The notes under the pieces were generated by a model. The model ran no database searches. It was not told the DNA's origin and worked only from the letters and a program-made list of their open reading frames with translations. A stretch of 64,000 nucleotides of DNA. Source: Glaciecola sp. XM2 (lineage in GTDB: Bacteria; Pseudomonadota; Gammaproteobacteria; Enterobacterales; Alteromonadaceae). Positions 8,971 through 17,800 of this stretch are shown in pieces. Location of the stretch: contig NZ_JAHEOJ010000020.1 in assembly GCF_018595715.1 (NCBI RefSeq), forward strand, positions 744,001 to 808,000. The letters are read 5' to 3'. Each line of letters starts with the position of its first letter. Within the stretch, counting starts at the first letter, position 1. Made by a program: the position numbers and the translations under genes.

Positions 8971-9524
8971 CCTATTTAAGCAAGGCAAACCAACAAAAAC
9001 AAAATACCTTGCAAGACATCAACACCATAATAAAAACGATGTCGATAGTATGTTAAAAACGTTAGGAACCGAGAATCAATTACACAAGCGCATTGCGACG
9101 TTAATAGCTCTCAATATCACGATACATTTTTCACATACCTATCACCGTTTCGACGGATTTAAAAAATACTGAGTCAAATAAACAAAATGTACAAAAGCAT
9201 CGCGCATGGCGTGAGGGAAAAGTGCTGCCTAAAAAGGCGAAATCAAGGGAAGTTGAAGAATATATACGCTGAACTGCCAACGATCAGGAATGATGCCAGG
9301 AGGTAGTGAGAGGTATGAGGTCTGGAACATCATACCTGTCGTCAGCATAGAGCTTTCGCTCTGTTACAGCATATATGCTTCATCATTGGTAGTGAACCGT
9401 TGATGAAAAAGAATCAGTCCATGATTCGCATATAAATAAAAGCACATTGTGTGCCAATTAATAAACTTTAGTCACAAAAAACAATAAAAGCAGTGACTTT
9501 TTTAAAAATCGTTAGGAGATTATT
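8971..9524 (+). other. long non-coding leader region before flagellin 2
   Basis: About 550 bases without a credible gene. It contains the second copy of the GGA-rich 21-base element (9287-9307), a hairpin GGTATGA/TCATACC (9312-9336) with CTGGAAC in its loop, a hairpin AGAGC-TTTC-GCTCT (9349-9362) and the palindrome GCATATATGC (9369-9378). A 40-codon frame at 9050-9172 has no ribosome binding site. The region probably forms the flagellin 2 5' UTR or a separate small RNA; the sequence alone does not decide this. Confidence 0.5.
9287..9307 (+). repeat. GGA-rich 21-base element, copy 2
   Basis: Same element as 8803-8823 with one mismatch, again ending AGGAGGTAGT and again followed by a hairpin rather than a gene. 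It lies about 220 bases upstream of flagellin 2. Confidence 0.8.
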
Positions 9525-10355
9525 ATGTCTTTGTTCGTTAATACTAATATTTCGTCGTTAAGTGCACGTCGCTTTTTAAACGACACTACCACTAATTTAA
9601 ACACCGCGTTTGAACGTTTGTCTTCAGGTATGCGCATTAATAGCGCAAAAGATGATGCTGCGGGCTTACAAATTTCAGACCGGATGACGTCTCAAATCCA
9701 AGGCTTGGACCAGGCGGTTCGTAATGCTAACGATGGTATTTCATTGTCGCAAACCATTGAAGGCGCGATGAGTGAAATCACCAATTCGCTGCAGCGTATT
9801 AGAACCTTAGCTATCCAATCGCAAAATGGCATTAACTCGCAAGAAGACAGAAATGCACTTCAAAAAGAAGTGTCTGCCCTTAAGCTTGAGATTAGCCGTA
9901 TTGCGGAAACGACCCAGTTTGCCGGCGTGAACGTCTTACAGGGTGATTTTTCTGCTCGCTTCTTAGTGGGTGCGAATGCCAACCAAACCATTAGTGTTAA
10001 CGTTGAGCGCAGCTCGGGTTTTGGCACAGTAGGATTATTTTCATCATTTGCTTTATCGGTCAGCTCTCCAGGAGGAGCATCAGCTTCGTTGTCGAGAATT
10101 GATGAAGCCATTGAAGTGGTGAATGCTAAACGTGCCGATTTAGGTGCGATACAGAACCGTTTCCAATCAAATATTCGAAATCTGACCAACGTTTCTGAAA
10201 ACGTATCGGCGGCAAGATCACGAATCACCGACACAGACTTTGCCGTTGAAACGGCAAACCTTACCCGTTTGCAGATTATTCAGCAGGCGAGTACCACTAT
10301 TTTGTCGCAGGCGAACCAGCGGCCGCAGGCGGCATTATCATTACTACAGGGTTAA
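9525..10355 (+). CDS. flagellin 2 (divergent paralogue)
   Basis: Filament subunit, 276 aa, with complete N- and C-terminal flagellin parts ([36 protein letters not shown]). It is the most different of the three: it begins [19 protein letters not shown] where the other two have [11 protein letters not shown], and has [10 protein letters not shown] instead of [10 protein letters not shown]. Good ribosome binding site (TTAGGAGATTATT before the ATG). It is preceded by an unusually long non-coding region with only a weaker sigma-28-like promoter, so its expression may differ from its neighbours. Confidence 0.96.
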   Translation: MSLFVNTNISSLSARRFLNDTTTNLNTAFERLSSGMRINSAKDDAAGLQISDRMTSQIQGLDQAVRNANDGISLSQTIEGAMSEITNSLQRIRTLAIQSQNGINSQEDRNALQKEVSALKLEISRIAETTQFAGVNVLQGDFSARFLVGANANQTISVNVERSSGFGTVGLFSSFALSVSSPGGASASLSRIDEAIEVVNAKRADLGAIQNRFQSNIRNLTNVSENVSAARSRITDTDFAVETANLTRLQIIQQASTTILSQANQRPQAALSLLQG

Positions 10356-10560
10356 TTTAATAATCCGGTAACTAATAACAGTGCATAAGACTGCACAACG
10401 TAAAAAGGTCAATTGTTCAAGGATACTATCTCGCGTGGATGTATGCGCGAGAGGAAGTAAAGCAATTGGCATATGTATAACGTTACGCACGGTTTTTGAA
10501 GGCTTGAGAGGCCCTCTCTTTGCCATGGATGGCTGCTTTGAAAATTAGGTATTTGCGTAA
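10356..10560 (+). other. 3' region of flagellin 2 with hairpins
   Basis: No gene is seen. It holds the hairpin TCTCGCG/CGCGAGA (10429-10452, loop containing TGGATG), immediately followed by GAGGAAGTAAA, and the palindrome GAGAGGCCCTCTC (10507-10519) inside a longer GGC/GCC-bordered hairpin. Neither has a proper U-tract, so neither is a clear terminator. Confidence 0.5.
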
Positions 10561-10684
10561 CAAGAGGTAAAAAGTCGACCAACAAGACTGAGAGTGTAGG
10601 ATAGGTTGAGAGGCCAGTACTTACGTTCTACAATCCTGCCAGTCGACGAGAAAGGTTTGCTCCAACTCCTAACGTGAGCAATTT
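10561..10684 (+). other. orphan flagellin-leader fragment
   Basis: Non-coding stretch that repeats pieces of the flagellin 1 leader in changed order: GACTGAGAGTGTAGGA (10586-10601; in flagellin 1 at 7930-7945), then TTGAGAGGCCAGTAC (in flagellin 1 CGAGAGAGCCAGTAC), then GTTCTACAAT (in flagellin 1 at 7874-7883). AGTCGAC occurs near both ends. It ends in a strong terminator. It could be the scar of a deleted flagellin gene or a small RNA. No promoter of its own was found. Confidence 0.55.
10586..10601 (+). repeat. 16-base flagellin-leader repeat, copy B
   Basis: Identical to 7930-7945 directly in front of flagellin 1, but here no flagellin start follows. Confidence 0.85.
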
Positions 10685-10715
10685 GCCGAGCCGCCCAATG
10701 GCTCGGCTTTTTTTT
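10685..10715 (+). terminator. strong intrinsic terminator between flagellins 2 and 3
   Basis: GCCGAGCC-N7-GGCTCGGC followed by eight T. It is 330 bases after the flagellin 2 stop, so the flagellin 2 transcript either has a very long 3' UTR or this ends another RNA. Confidence 0.93.
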
Positions 10716-10995
10716 CAAATCGGTATCAGCGGTATTCTTTTTTACTAAAATAAAAAGCATACACCGTGCCAAGATGCCAAAATACACCACAAATACCCCT
10801 AATTTAAGTTTTATTCCCTATATGTGTCGTTTTTGCAGCTATATATAGAGCCAATCCAATCCAAACATAGTCTTTAAAATGCCTTCGCTGCATACAGTAT
10901 GCGTTATCACGGTGTTTGTGCACTCATAAAAGCCCAGAAAAATCATTTCAAATTCATATGCTTAAAATAATCTTTAATTTTTTTGCATTATTTTC
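10716..10995. other. AT-rich spacer upstream of flagellin 3 promoter
   Basis: About 280 bases, AT-rich, no credible ORF on either strand. I see nothing else in it. Confidence 0.5.
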
Positions 10996-11022
10996 TAAAG
11001 ATTCTCTTGTCGGCGCCGATAC
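10996..11022 (+). promoter_or_regulatory. sigma-28 (FliA) promoter of flagellin 3
   Basis: TAAAGATT (10996-11003), 11-base spacer, GCCGATAC (11015-11022): near-consensus FliA promoter. Start near 11030 gives a leader of about 140 bases. That leader has a TGAG/CTCA-GGGT/ACCC hairpin (about 11073-11100) and an AGCCAG/CTGGCT stem ending just before the GGAGG ribosome binding site. Confidence 0.92.
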
Positions 11023-11172
11023 CCTTAGTTGAGAGGTAATATACCTAAAATTATATTACTAAAATGAGGTCTCTGAGCTGGGTGTAGTGAACCCATCTCA
11101 GGTGTAAAAGAAAAGTAGCCAGTGTAACGCCATGTAGAGACGTTCACGCAACGCTGGCTTTCTGGAGGTAGT

Positions 11173-11997
11173 ATGTCTTTGTTTGTTAATACAAATGTGT
11201 CTGCACTTAATGCGCAGCGTCAATTATTTAATACATCTAATTCGTTAGATAAATCTTTTGAGCGTTTGTCTTCTGGTCTTCGCATCAACAGTGCAGCAGA
11301 CGATGCAGCGGGTCTGCAAATTTCAAACCGCTTAACATCACAAGTGGAAGGTCTTAACCAAGGTATTCGCAACGCAAACGATGCTATCTCCTTGACGCAA
11401 ACTGCAGAAGGCGCGTTAGGTGAGACGACTAACGCGTTACAGCGAATTCGCCAACTTGCGATCCAGTCGCAAAACGGCATTAATTCTGATGATGATCGCG
11501 CAGCGCTTCAAAAAGAAGTGACGGCGCTGACTTCTGAAATCGACAGAATTTCCACCGATACCCAGTTTAACAGTGTCGAATTACTTGATGGCAACTTCTC
11601 TGCAGTATTTTTGGTTGGGTCTAACGCCGGTCAAACTGTCTCGGTTAATTTAGAGTCATCGTCAGGGTTTGGCATCACTGGACTAGGTCTATCTGGACTA
11701 TCGATTTCATCGGCTGGAGGTGCATCCGCAGCCCTTGCTGCTATTGACGGTGCAATTTCAACAATTGGTGCGACCCGCGCAGATTTAGGTGCCTTAGAAA
11801 ACCGCTTCCAATCGAGCATTAGAAATATGAGCAACGTGGCTGAAAACCTAAGTGCTGCACGCTCGCGCATTACCGATACTGATTTTGCTGCTGAGACAGC
11901 GAATTTAACGCGTAATCAGATTATGCAACAGGCTTCTATTTCTGTTTTGAGCCAGGCTTCACAGCGCCCGCAATTAGCGCTTTCGCTGCTAGGCTAA
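11173..11997 (+). CDS. flagellin 3
   Basis: Filament subunit, 274 aa, closely similar to flagellin 1 over both conserved ends ([33 protein letters not shown]) with differences in the central part and in the last helix ([20 protein letters not shown]). Strong ribosome binding site TGGAGGTAGT before the ATG. Own near-consensus FliA promoter. It is followed at 95 bases by flaG with no strong terminator between, so some readthrough into flaG-fliD-fliS is likely. Confidence 0.97.
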   Translation: MSLFVNTNVSALNAQRQLFNTSNSLDKSFERLSSGLRINSAADDAAGLQISNRLTSQVEGLNQGIRNANDAISLTQTAEGALGETTNALQRIRQLAIQSQNGINSDDDRAALQKEVTALTSEIDRISTDTQFNSVELLDGNFSAVFLVGSNAGQTVSVNLESSSGFGITGLGLSGLSISSAGGASAALAAIDGAISTIGATRADLGALENRFQSSIRNMSNVAENLSAARSRITDTDFAAETANLTRNQIMQQASISVLSQASQRPQLALSLLG

Positions 11998-12033
11998 AAC
12001 AGAATAATTAGGATTAACGATTGCGTTGAACGG

Positions 12034-12064
12034 GCGGTTCACCAGTGACTTTAGGTGCAACCGC
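12034..12064 (+). promoter_or_regulatory. hairpin between flagellin 3 and flaG
   Basis: GCGGTT (12034-12039) pairs with AACCGC (12059-12064), with an inner ACC/GGT pairing, followed by TCTTCCTTT. It may be a weak terminator or processing site that lowers expression of flaG-fliD relative to flagellin. Confidence 0.45.
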
Positions 12065-12092
12065 TCTTCCTTTAATTGAGTAGGAGAAAATT

Positions 12093-12599
12093 ATGGACAA
12101 TATCAATTCGCAAATTGGTCAAAATATTGCAAGGGATAGTGCAAGCGTAATTAACGACAAAACATTTAATGTAAGTAATGTCGTCGGATTAGCGTCAGGT
12201 GCAAGTGCATTCACAAAAAGTGAAAACCCAGCGCTCACTCAACAGGTTAAAAACGCTGAAAAATCGACAACACAATTGTCTGAGCAACAGCGTAGCGATC
12301 AGCAAAAAAAGCTTAAAGTTGCTGATGCGCAAGCCGATATAAGTGCTAGAGAGGAAAGCGTAGATTTACGCGACGCCCTTGGCGATGTTGGTGAGTTTCT
12401 GTCTACCAAAGGCACTGCATTACAGTTCAGTGTTGATGAAAAGTCAGAGCGACAGGTAGTGACTGTTACCGATGCGGCAAACGGCGATGTTATACGGCAA
12501 ATACCCTCCGAAGAGGTGCTAACTTTTGCCGCACGCGTTAGAGAATTAGAGTCTACTGAAGGCAATAGCGTTGGTCTATTGCTAGATAAGCGGGCTTAA
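12093..12599 (+). CDS. flaG: flagellar protein FlaG
   Basis: FlaG family protein, 168 aa, thought to limit filament length or affect polar flagellar assembly. The conserved part is the C-terminal 70 residues (LQFSVDEKSERQVVTVTDA, then VIRQIPSEEVL). The N-terminal 90 residues are low-complexity, polar and poorly conserved, making the protein somewhat longer than many homologues. GTAGGAG lies upstream of the ATG. Usual position in front of fliD. Confidence 0.93.
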   Translation: MDNINSQIGQNIARDSASVINDKTFNVSNVVGLASGASAFTKSENPALTQQVKNAEKSTTQLSEQQRSDQQKKLKVADAQADISAREESVDLRDALGDVGEFLSTKGTALQFSVDEKSERQVVTVTDAANGDVIRQIPSEEVLTFAARVRELESTEGNSVGLLLDKRA

Positions 12600-12613
12600 A
12601 CATGAGGTGATTT

Positions 12614-14095
12614 ATGAGTATTCAATCTTTGGGTGTGGGTTCAGGTTTAGATCTTGAGTCATTGGTTTCGCAGCTGCTTGCGGCTGAGCGTTCTCCTAAA
12701 ATCCAAAGATTTGATGCTCGTGAAGACCGCCTTGACGAAGAAATCTCGGCCGTTGGTAAGGTCAAATCTAAACTTTCTGAGTTTGAAGATGCAGTTAAAG
12801 CGCTGCAAGATAGTGACAACCTTAGCGGCCGCGATCCCGTCATTGAAAATCCATCTGAAAGCAACGAGCCTTTCACAGCAAGCCCTTCAAATTCTGCTTT
12901 AACCGGCAGCTACGAGATTGCAATCCAACAAATGGCTGGCGGAAGTCGAATAGAAACCCCTGACGCTGCCAACGGTGGATTTGCATCGACCGATGATGTG
13001 GTGCTGACTACCGGCACAGCGGATATTACATTCAAAGTGGGTAACACGGGTGATGAATTTACCGTTACCTTAACAGCGGGTATGACGCTTGCTGAACTGC
13101 GAGAAATGATCAACGACGACGAAAATAACTTCGGCGTCACCGCAAATATCATTAATACGGGTACGGCTGATGGCGGGGCAAAACTGGTGTTCTCATCCCA
13201 GGTGACAGGTGAGGGCAATGACCTTAGCATTGTGAATAATAATGATGTGGCAGAACTCAACCGCTTAACCACCACCGATTCCACTGAAACTGCGGTTCCG
13301 CCAACAGACCCATTGATACCAGCAACATATCTAAGCCCAGTTCGTTCTGCGCAAAACGCCATTGCAACGGTTGATGGTATTGAAGTGCAAAGCGATACAA
13401 ACAAGTTTGAAAACACCATTCAAAGCGTGCGTTTTGACGCAAAAGAGCTCTCGGACTTAGATGAGTTAGGTAATCCCATTCCTTCCCGTTTAAACATTGG
13501 TTTTGATGTGGAAAATTTGGAAGAAAACATTCGTTCATTCGTTGACAGTTATAACGAACTTGTCGATGAATTAAATAAACTCACCAGCTATGGCTTGACC
13601 GACGAAGATGAAGATGGCGCTTTGGCGGGAGACAGCACCGTGCGGGGAATTCGTTCGGGATTGTCGAATGTCTTAGGTGGCAACGTTCAAGAATCGGTAA
13701 TCGGTAGTTTATTTGCGTTAGGCGTAGAACTCACCGCCGATGGTAAGTTAGAAATTGGCAGTACCGATTTTGGACTTGGTTCAGGTAGTGAGCGCTTAAA
13801 TGACGCTCTCGCTGATAACTTTGACGATGTTGCTGCTTTGTTTACTAGCGACAGCGGCATTGCCACTCGCTTACTTGCGTTTACTGAAGAGTTTACGAGC
13901 AGTTCGGGGATTTTATCATCTAGAGAGTCGGTGATTGAACAACAGCAAAGCCAATTAGAAGACGAGCGTGAAAGATTCGATATACGTATGGAAAGCTTTG
14001 AGGCGACGCTTCGCGCAAGATATTTAAGTTTAGACCAGACCGTTGCTTCTCTTCAGCAAACGGGTAACGCACTATTTGCAGCATTAGGATTCTAA
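12614..14095 (+). CDS. fliD: flagellar filament cap protein FliD (HAP2)
   Basis: Cap protein that promotes flagellin insertion at the filament tip. N-terminal FliD domain (LGVGSGLDLESLVSQLLAAE) and C-terminal FliD domain (FVDSYNELVDELNKLTSYG; C-terminal coiled coil with SSRESVIEQQQSQLEDERERF). 493 aa is in range. Two bases separate it from fliS, its export-chaperone neighbour. Confidence 0.97.
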   Translation: MSIQSLGVGSGLDLESLVSQLLAAERSPKIQRFDAREDRLDEEISAVGKVKSKLSEFEDAVKALQDSDNLSGRDPVIENPSESNEPFTASPSNSALTGSYEIAIQQMAGGSRIETPDAANGGFASTDDVVLTTGTADITFKVGNTGDEFTVTLTAGMTLAELREMINDDENNFGVTANIINTGTADGGAKLVFSSQVTGEGNDLSIVNNNDVAELNRLTTTDSTETAVPPTDPLIPATYLSPVRSAQNAIATVDGIEVQSDTNKFENTIQSVRFDAKELSDLDELGNPIPSRLNIGFDVENLEENIRSFVDSYNELVDELNKLTSYGLTDEDEDGALAGDSTVRGIRSGLSNVLGGNVQESVIGSLFALGVELTADGKLEIGSTDFGLGSGSERLNDALADNFDDVAALFTSDSGIATRLLAFTEEFTSSSGILSSRESVIEQQQSQLEDERERFDIRMESFEATLRARYLSLDQTVASLQQTGNALFAALGF

Positions 14096-14096
14096 C

Positions 14097-14510
14097 ATGT
14101 CAATTAAAGCGATTAATGCTTATCAGAAAGGTACTTTAAAACAGGATTTAGCGAACGCTGATCCACACAAAATCACGTTGATGTTGATGCAAGGCGCGCT
14201 TGATAAGCTTGCCTATGCGAAAGGTTGCATCGACAGAAATGACTTAAAAGGTCGCGCTGAGCACGTCTCAAAAGCGATGGCGATATTTTTAAATCTTCGT
14301 GACACACTGGATTTGGAAGTGGGTGGGTCTTTTTCAGAGAATCTGTTTGCACTTTATAACTATATCATTGATAAGTTGGTGTCTTTGAACTCTGATAATG
14401 GCATTGCGGTAATAGACGAAGTATCTGCTTTGTTTTTACCTATAAAAGATGCTTGGGCACAAATTCCTGAGTCAGCAAAACAAGAAGCTTATGCGCGAGC
14501 GAGTGCGTGA
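14097..14510 (+). CDS. fliS: flagellin export chaperone FliS
   Basis: Cytoplasmic chaperone that binds the flagellin C-terminus. 137 aa, with the family motifs AYQKGTLKQDLANADPHKIT and LMQGALDKLAYAKG, then LNLRDTLDLEVGG and LFALYNYI. Four-base overlap with the next gene (GTGA) indicates coupled translation. Confidence 0.97.
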   Translation: MSIKAINAYQKGTLKQDLANADPHKITLMLMQGALDKLAYAKGCIDRNDLKGRAEHVSKAMAIFLNLRDTLDLEVGGSFSENLFALYNYIIDKLVSLNSDNGIAVIDEVSALFLPIKDAWAQIPESAKQEAYARASA

Positions 14511-14824
14511 GTAATTCTCTTAACTTTTCTCATTCCTACACACCAGAAGACTTAGCTCAGATTAACGTCTCATTAGAGGATGTATTGGCGCAAGAAACGT
14601 TAGATGAACCACAATTGAAGATATTGATTGACCAACGCGCGAAGTTGGTCAATTTATTGCTTAACACCATGCAGGATCAGCAAAAACGCTGTTTTGCAAA
14701 AGCGGAGCTTAAAGTTAACGAACAGTTGGTTCGGTTAATCTCAGCGCAAACCCAGCAGGTGAAGGATGAATTAGCGGGATACGCTAAGGCCTCCAAAGCA
14801 ATTAAACAATATCATCAAGTGTGA
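14507..14824 (+). CDS. FliT-like flagellar chaperone
   Basis: Small, helical, charged protein of 105 aa starting at a GTG that overlaps the fliS stop. Its size, position directly after fliD-fliS and composition (predicted helices, repeated Gln/Lys/Leu, SAQTQQVKDELAGYAK) fit FliT or FlaI-type FliD chaperones, which are poorly conserved in sequence. No diagnostic motif is visible, so the assignment depends mainly on context. Confidence 0.75.
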   Translation: MSNSLNFSHSYTPEDLAQINVSLEDVLAQETLDEPQLKILIDQRAKLVNLLLNTMQDQQKRCFAKAELKVNEQLVRLISAQTQQVKDELAGYAKASKAIKQYHQV

Positions 14825-14827
14825 CTA

Positions 14828-17800
14828 ATGCTAAATGACATAAGACTTCATCTACATTCAAACGAACAAACGCAACTCTCATTAGAGAAAGAGCAGGCCG
14901 ATAAACTTCAGCATCAGTTTATCGCCAATCAGGCGGCTTTTGCCCAACATATTCCCAATATCGCTGCAAATATCCAAAAGCACACGTCGACGCAGCTCAG
15001 CATTTTTGTTGACCAAAATGGGCAGATAAACATCATCGACATCGCTGCCGGCAATACCTTTTATGGCTTTGAAGTAGACCAACAGATTGCCATGCAGGTC
15101 GAGAACTGGGCAGCGCACAGCGCAATAGTCAATTATCTTGAACCTAGTCAAAAAAATGTCGATCCCACTGCGAATTTCGATGCGTTTAAACAGTTCACTC
15201 AAAATTTAGCGCAGTCACGGGCATCCCAACATATTGATACCTTGGTGATAATGGGGGTGGGAAAGGGGCGGCATCTTGACGCGCTAATAGAACAAAGTAA
15301 CGCGCAAAACGTAGTGATTTACGAGCCAAACTGGGAGCTTTTTTATTGCTCGTTATACTGCACCGATTGGCATCAAATACTGTCAAAAGCCGCCATTTCT
15401 AATAAACGAATATTTTTACAACTTGGCAACGATGCTAGCAATCTTTACGAAGACTTAAACGAGCTAAATAGCGCGTTTTCACTCAAACACATTTGGTTTT
15501 TTAAACATTACAATTACCCCACGTTTGATACTATATTAACGCAGCTTAGGCGCCAGCAGTTTTCGGTGCTTCATCTCCCCGTTGCACCTAATGTTGAGCA
15601 AGACTTTAAAGATTTACAACTGCCTTGGACACCATCGCTGAATGTTGAAAATTGGCGAAGCGCTAAACAAAGCAGCTCACGATTTAGCGATAACCTCACC
15701 GCACTAGAACATTATTTTCCATCGCTGTACGAACAGTTTAATGATTATGCATATCAAGGTTGGCAGCCGATTGAACATGCCGTTACCGGAGAAGTTAACC
15801 TGTTTCATTTAGCAACAGGCTGTGTATTAAACCCTCAGGATAATGCAGAAAAATCCCAACGTTTAGCACAACATTTTCAAAAGTTTCCTAATCGCGATGG
15901 TTTAATTTTTGGATATGAAAAAGACAAGTTAAAGCATTATCTTCACAATACCTTTGTGAGACGCACCGCAACGGTTTTACGCGCACAAACCGACGATATA
16001 GGCGAATTGCCAGAGCATATTAAAGTACTAATATTTTTTGGCCTAGAAACCGGTTACACCGCGCAAAACTTGTTTAGACAAAACACCATTGATTGTTTAA
16101 TTGTATGCGAGCCGAATCCTGATTTTTTCTACGCATCTTTGTTTGCTATTGATTGGGCGGGCATACTTAAGCAAGTGGATGAGGCAAAGCAACGAATCTA
16201 CATCAATATCGGTGAAGCTGGTTCACACTTGTTCACCGATTTAAATGCTCAATTTGTTGCTATTGGCCCGCATCAGCTTAATGAAACGTATTTTATTCAA
16301 GGCTACCAAAATAAGGGCTTAAGTCGAGCAGTTAAAGAGTTAAGAGACCAATTAAAAGTGATTTTTACCCTTGGTGAAAACCTTGATCATGCACTTTATG
16401 GCATTGAACATACCAAATATGGATTGGCCAATGGCGTGCCAACCATGGCAGCCAATCCGCAACAAATTTTACCTAAGTCAGTGCTAGCATTACCTTTGTT
16501 TATCATTGGGAACGGCCCATCTTTAGACGCCAGTATTGACGTTATTTTAGAAAATCGAAAAAGTATCATTGTGGTAAGTTGTGGCACCGCGTTGCAGGCT
16601 ATGCATCGATACGGTATCACACCAGACTTTCATGCAGAAGTGGAACAAAATCGCGCCAATTATGATTGGGCCTCGCGCATCGACGATCCTGAGTTTTTAA
16701 AATCGATCACTCTGGTGTCAATCAATGGCGTGCACCCTGACACAAGCAGCCTCTATAAAGGTACCTTGGTAGCTTTTAAAAGTGGGGAAGCCTCATCGAT
16801 AACCGCCATGTCTATGTTAGGTGAAAAGCGCTTTACGCAACTGACCAAATCATTCCCAACGGTGACTAACCTTGCGCTCGATTTTTTCACGAGCTTAGGG
16901 TTTAACCAGCTTTATTTATTGGGTGTCGATTTAGGGTTTGTGGATTATGACAATCATCACAGCAAGCATTCAGGGTATTTTGAAGACGGTAAAGCGATTT
17001 TTGATTATCAAAAAAATTTAGCCAAAAGTTTGCCGGTGCGTGGCAACTTTAGAGAGCTGGTATTCACCAAGGCTGAGTTTAATATGTCTCGCAGTATGAT
17101 GGAGCAGTTGCTCAGTAAGCTGCAGATAGACTGTTTTAATTTGTCGGATGGTGTTTTTATAAAGGGCGCAACACCGCTTCAACTTGACCAAGTATTGATT
17201 ACCAATGATGCTATTGATGCTGCTGTGTTACACGAGCAGTTACGCACCGCATTTGTAGACGTTCAAGGCGATATTCGCGCTTTGTATCAGGCCGCATATT
17301 CGCAACCGCTATTGGCGCGACAGTTAGAAGATTTAAAAGCGTTTGCCGAAACGCCTATTACCAGCGCGACTCAACTTAGAGAGCTTGTTGACCAGCTGCG
17401 AGATTATTTGAACGCTTGCCTAGTCGAAGGTAAATCGATGTTCGGTTATTACTTTTACGGCAGCTTAAATTATCTATGTGCGGCTTTATCAAAAGCGGCC
17501 ATGGCATCGCAAGAAGAACACGTAATTGAAAATGCCACAAAAATATTAGGCTATTGGCAAACATTGCTTGCGGATTTCACGGCTATTTTAGAGAACGGTA
17601 GCTATTGTTTTGACAGCGCGACCGCCTTTTATCAAAAGCGTGAAACATTGCTAATGGCGCGCAATAAGACCGTTGAGCAGGTACCTATGTACGTGTTCAA
17701 TGAAAATGTGAAGGATTATTTTGTCAGGCAAGCACCTGTCAACATTAACATAACTGAACTCAAGGACAGCCTTCATAGCGACGCACTTTTCTTTATTACT

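Noticed and set aside
8894-9172. 92-codon frame after flagellin 1
   Set aside because: It would begin at a TTG inside the terminator hairpin, has no ribosome binding site and an unusual composition; the internal ATG at 9050 (40 codons) also lacks one.
8834-9350. Very short frames following the two AGGAGGTAGT elements
   Set aside because: Start codons (TTG, GTG or ATG) are at poor distances and the 12-17 codon products share no sequence; a role of the element as an RNA motif is more likely.
9181-9420. Possible c-di-GMP (GEMM) riboswitch upstream of flagellin 2
   Set aside because: The conserved GEMM core sequences and tetraloop receptor are not found, despite the hairpins.
9462-9487. Closer sigma-28-like site TAAACTTT with AACAATAA for flagellin 2
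   Set aside because: The spacer is 10 bases and the -10 box lacks the GCCG core; kept only as an alternative to the site at 8943.
10344-10790. Minus-strand frames between flagellins 2 and 3
   Set aside because: They cross the plus-strand terminator and leader repeats, have low-quality composition and no ribosome binding sites.
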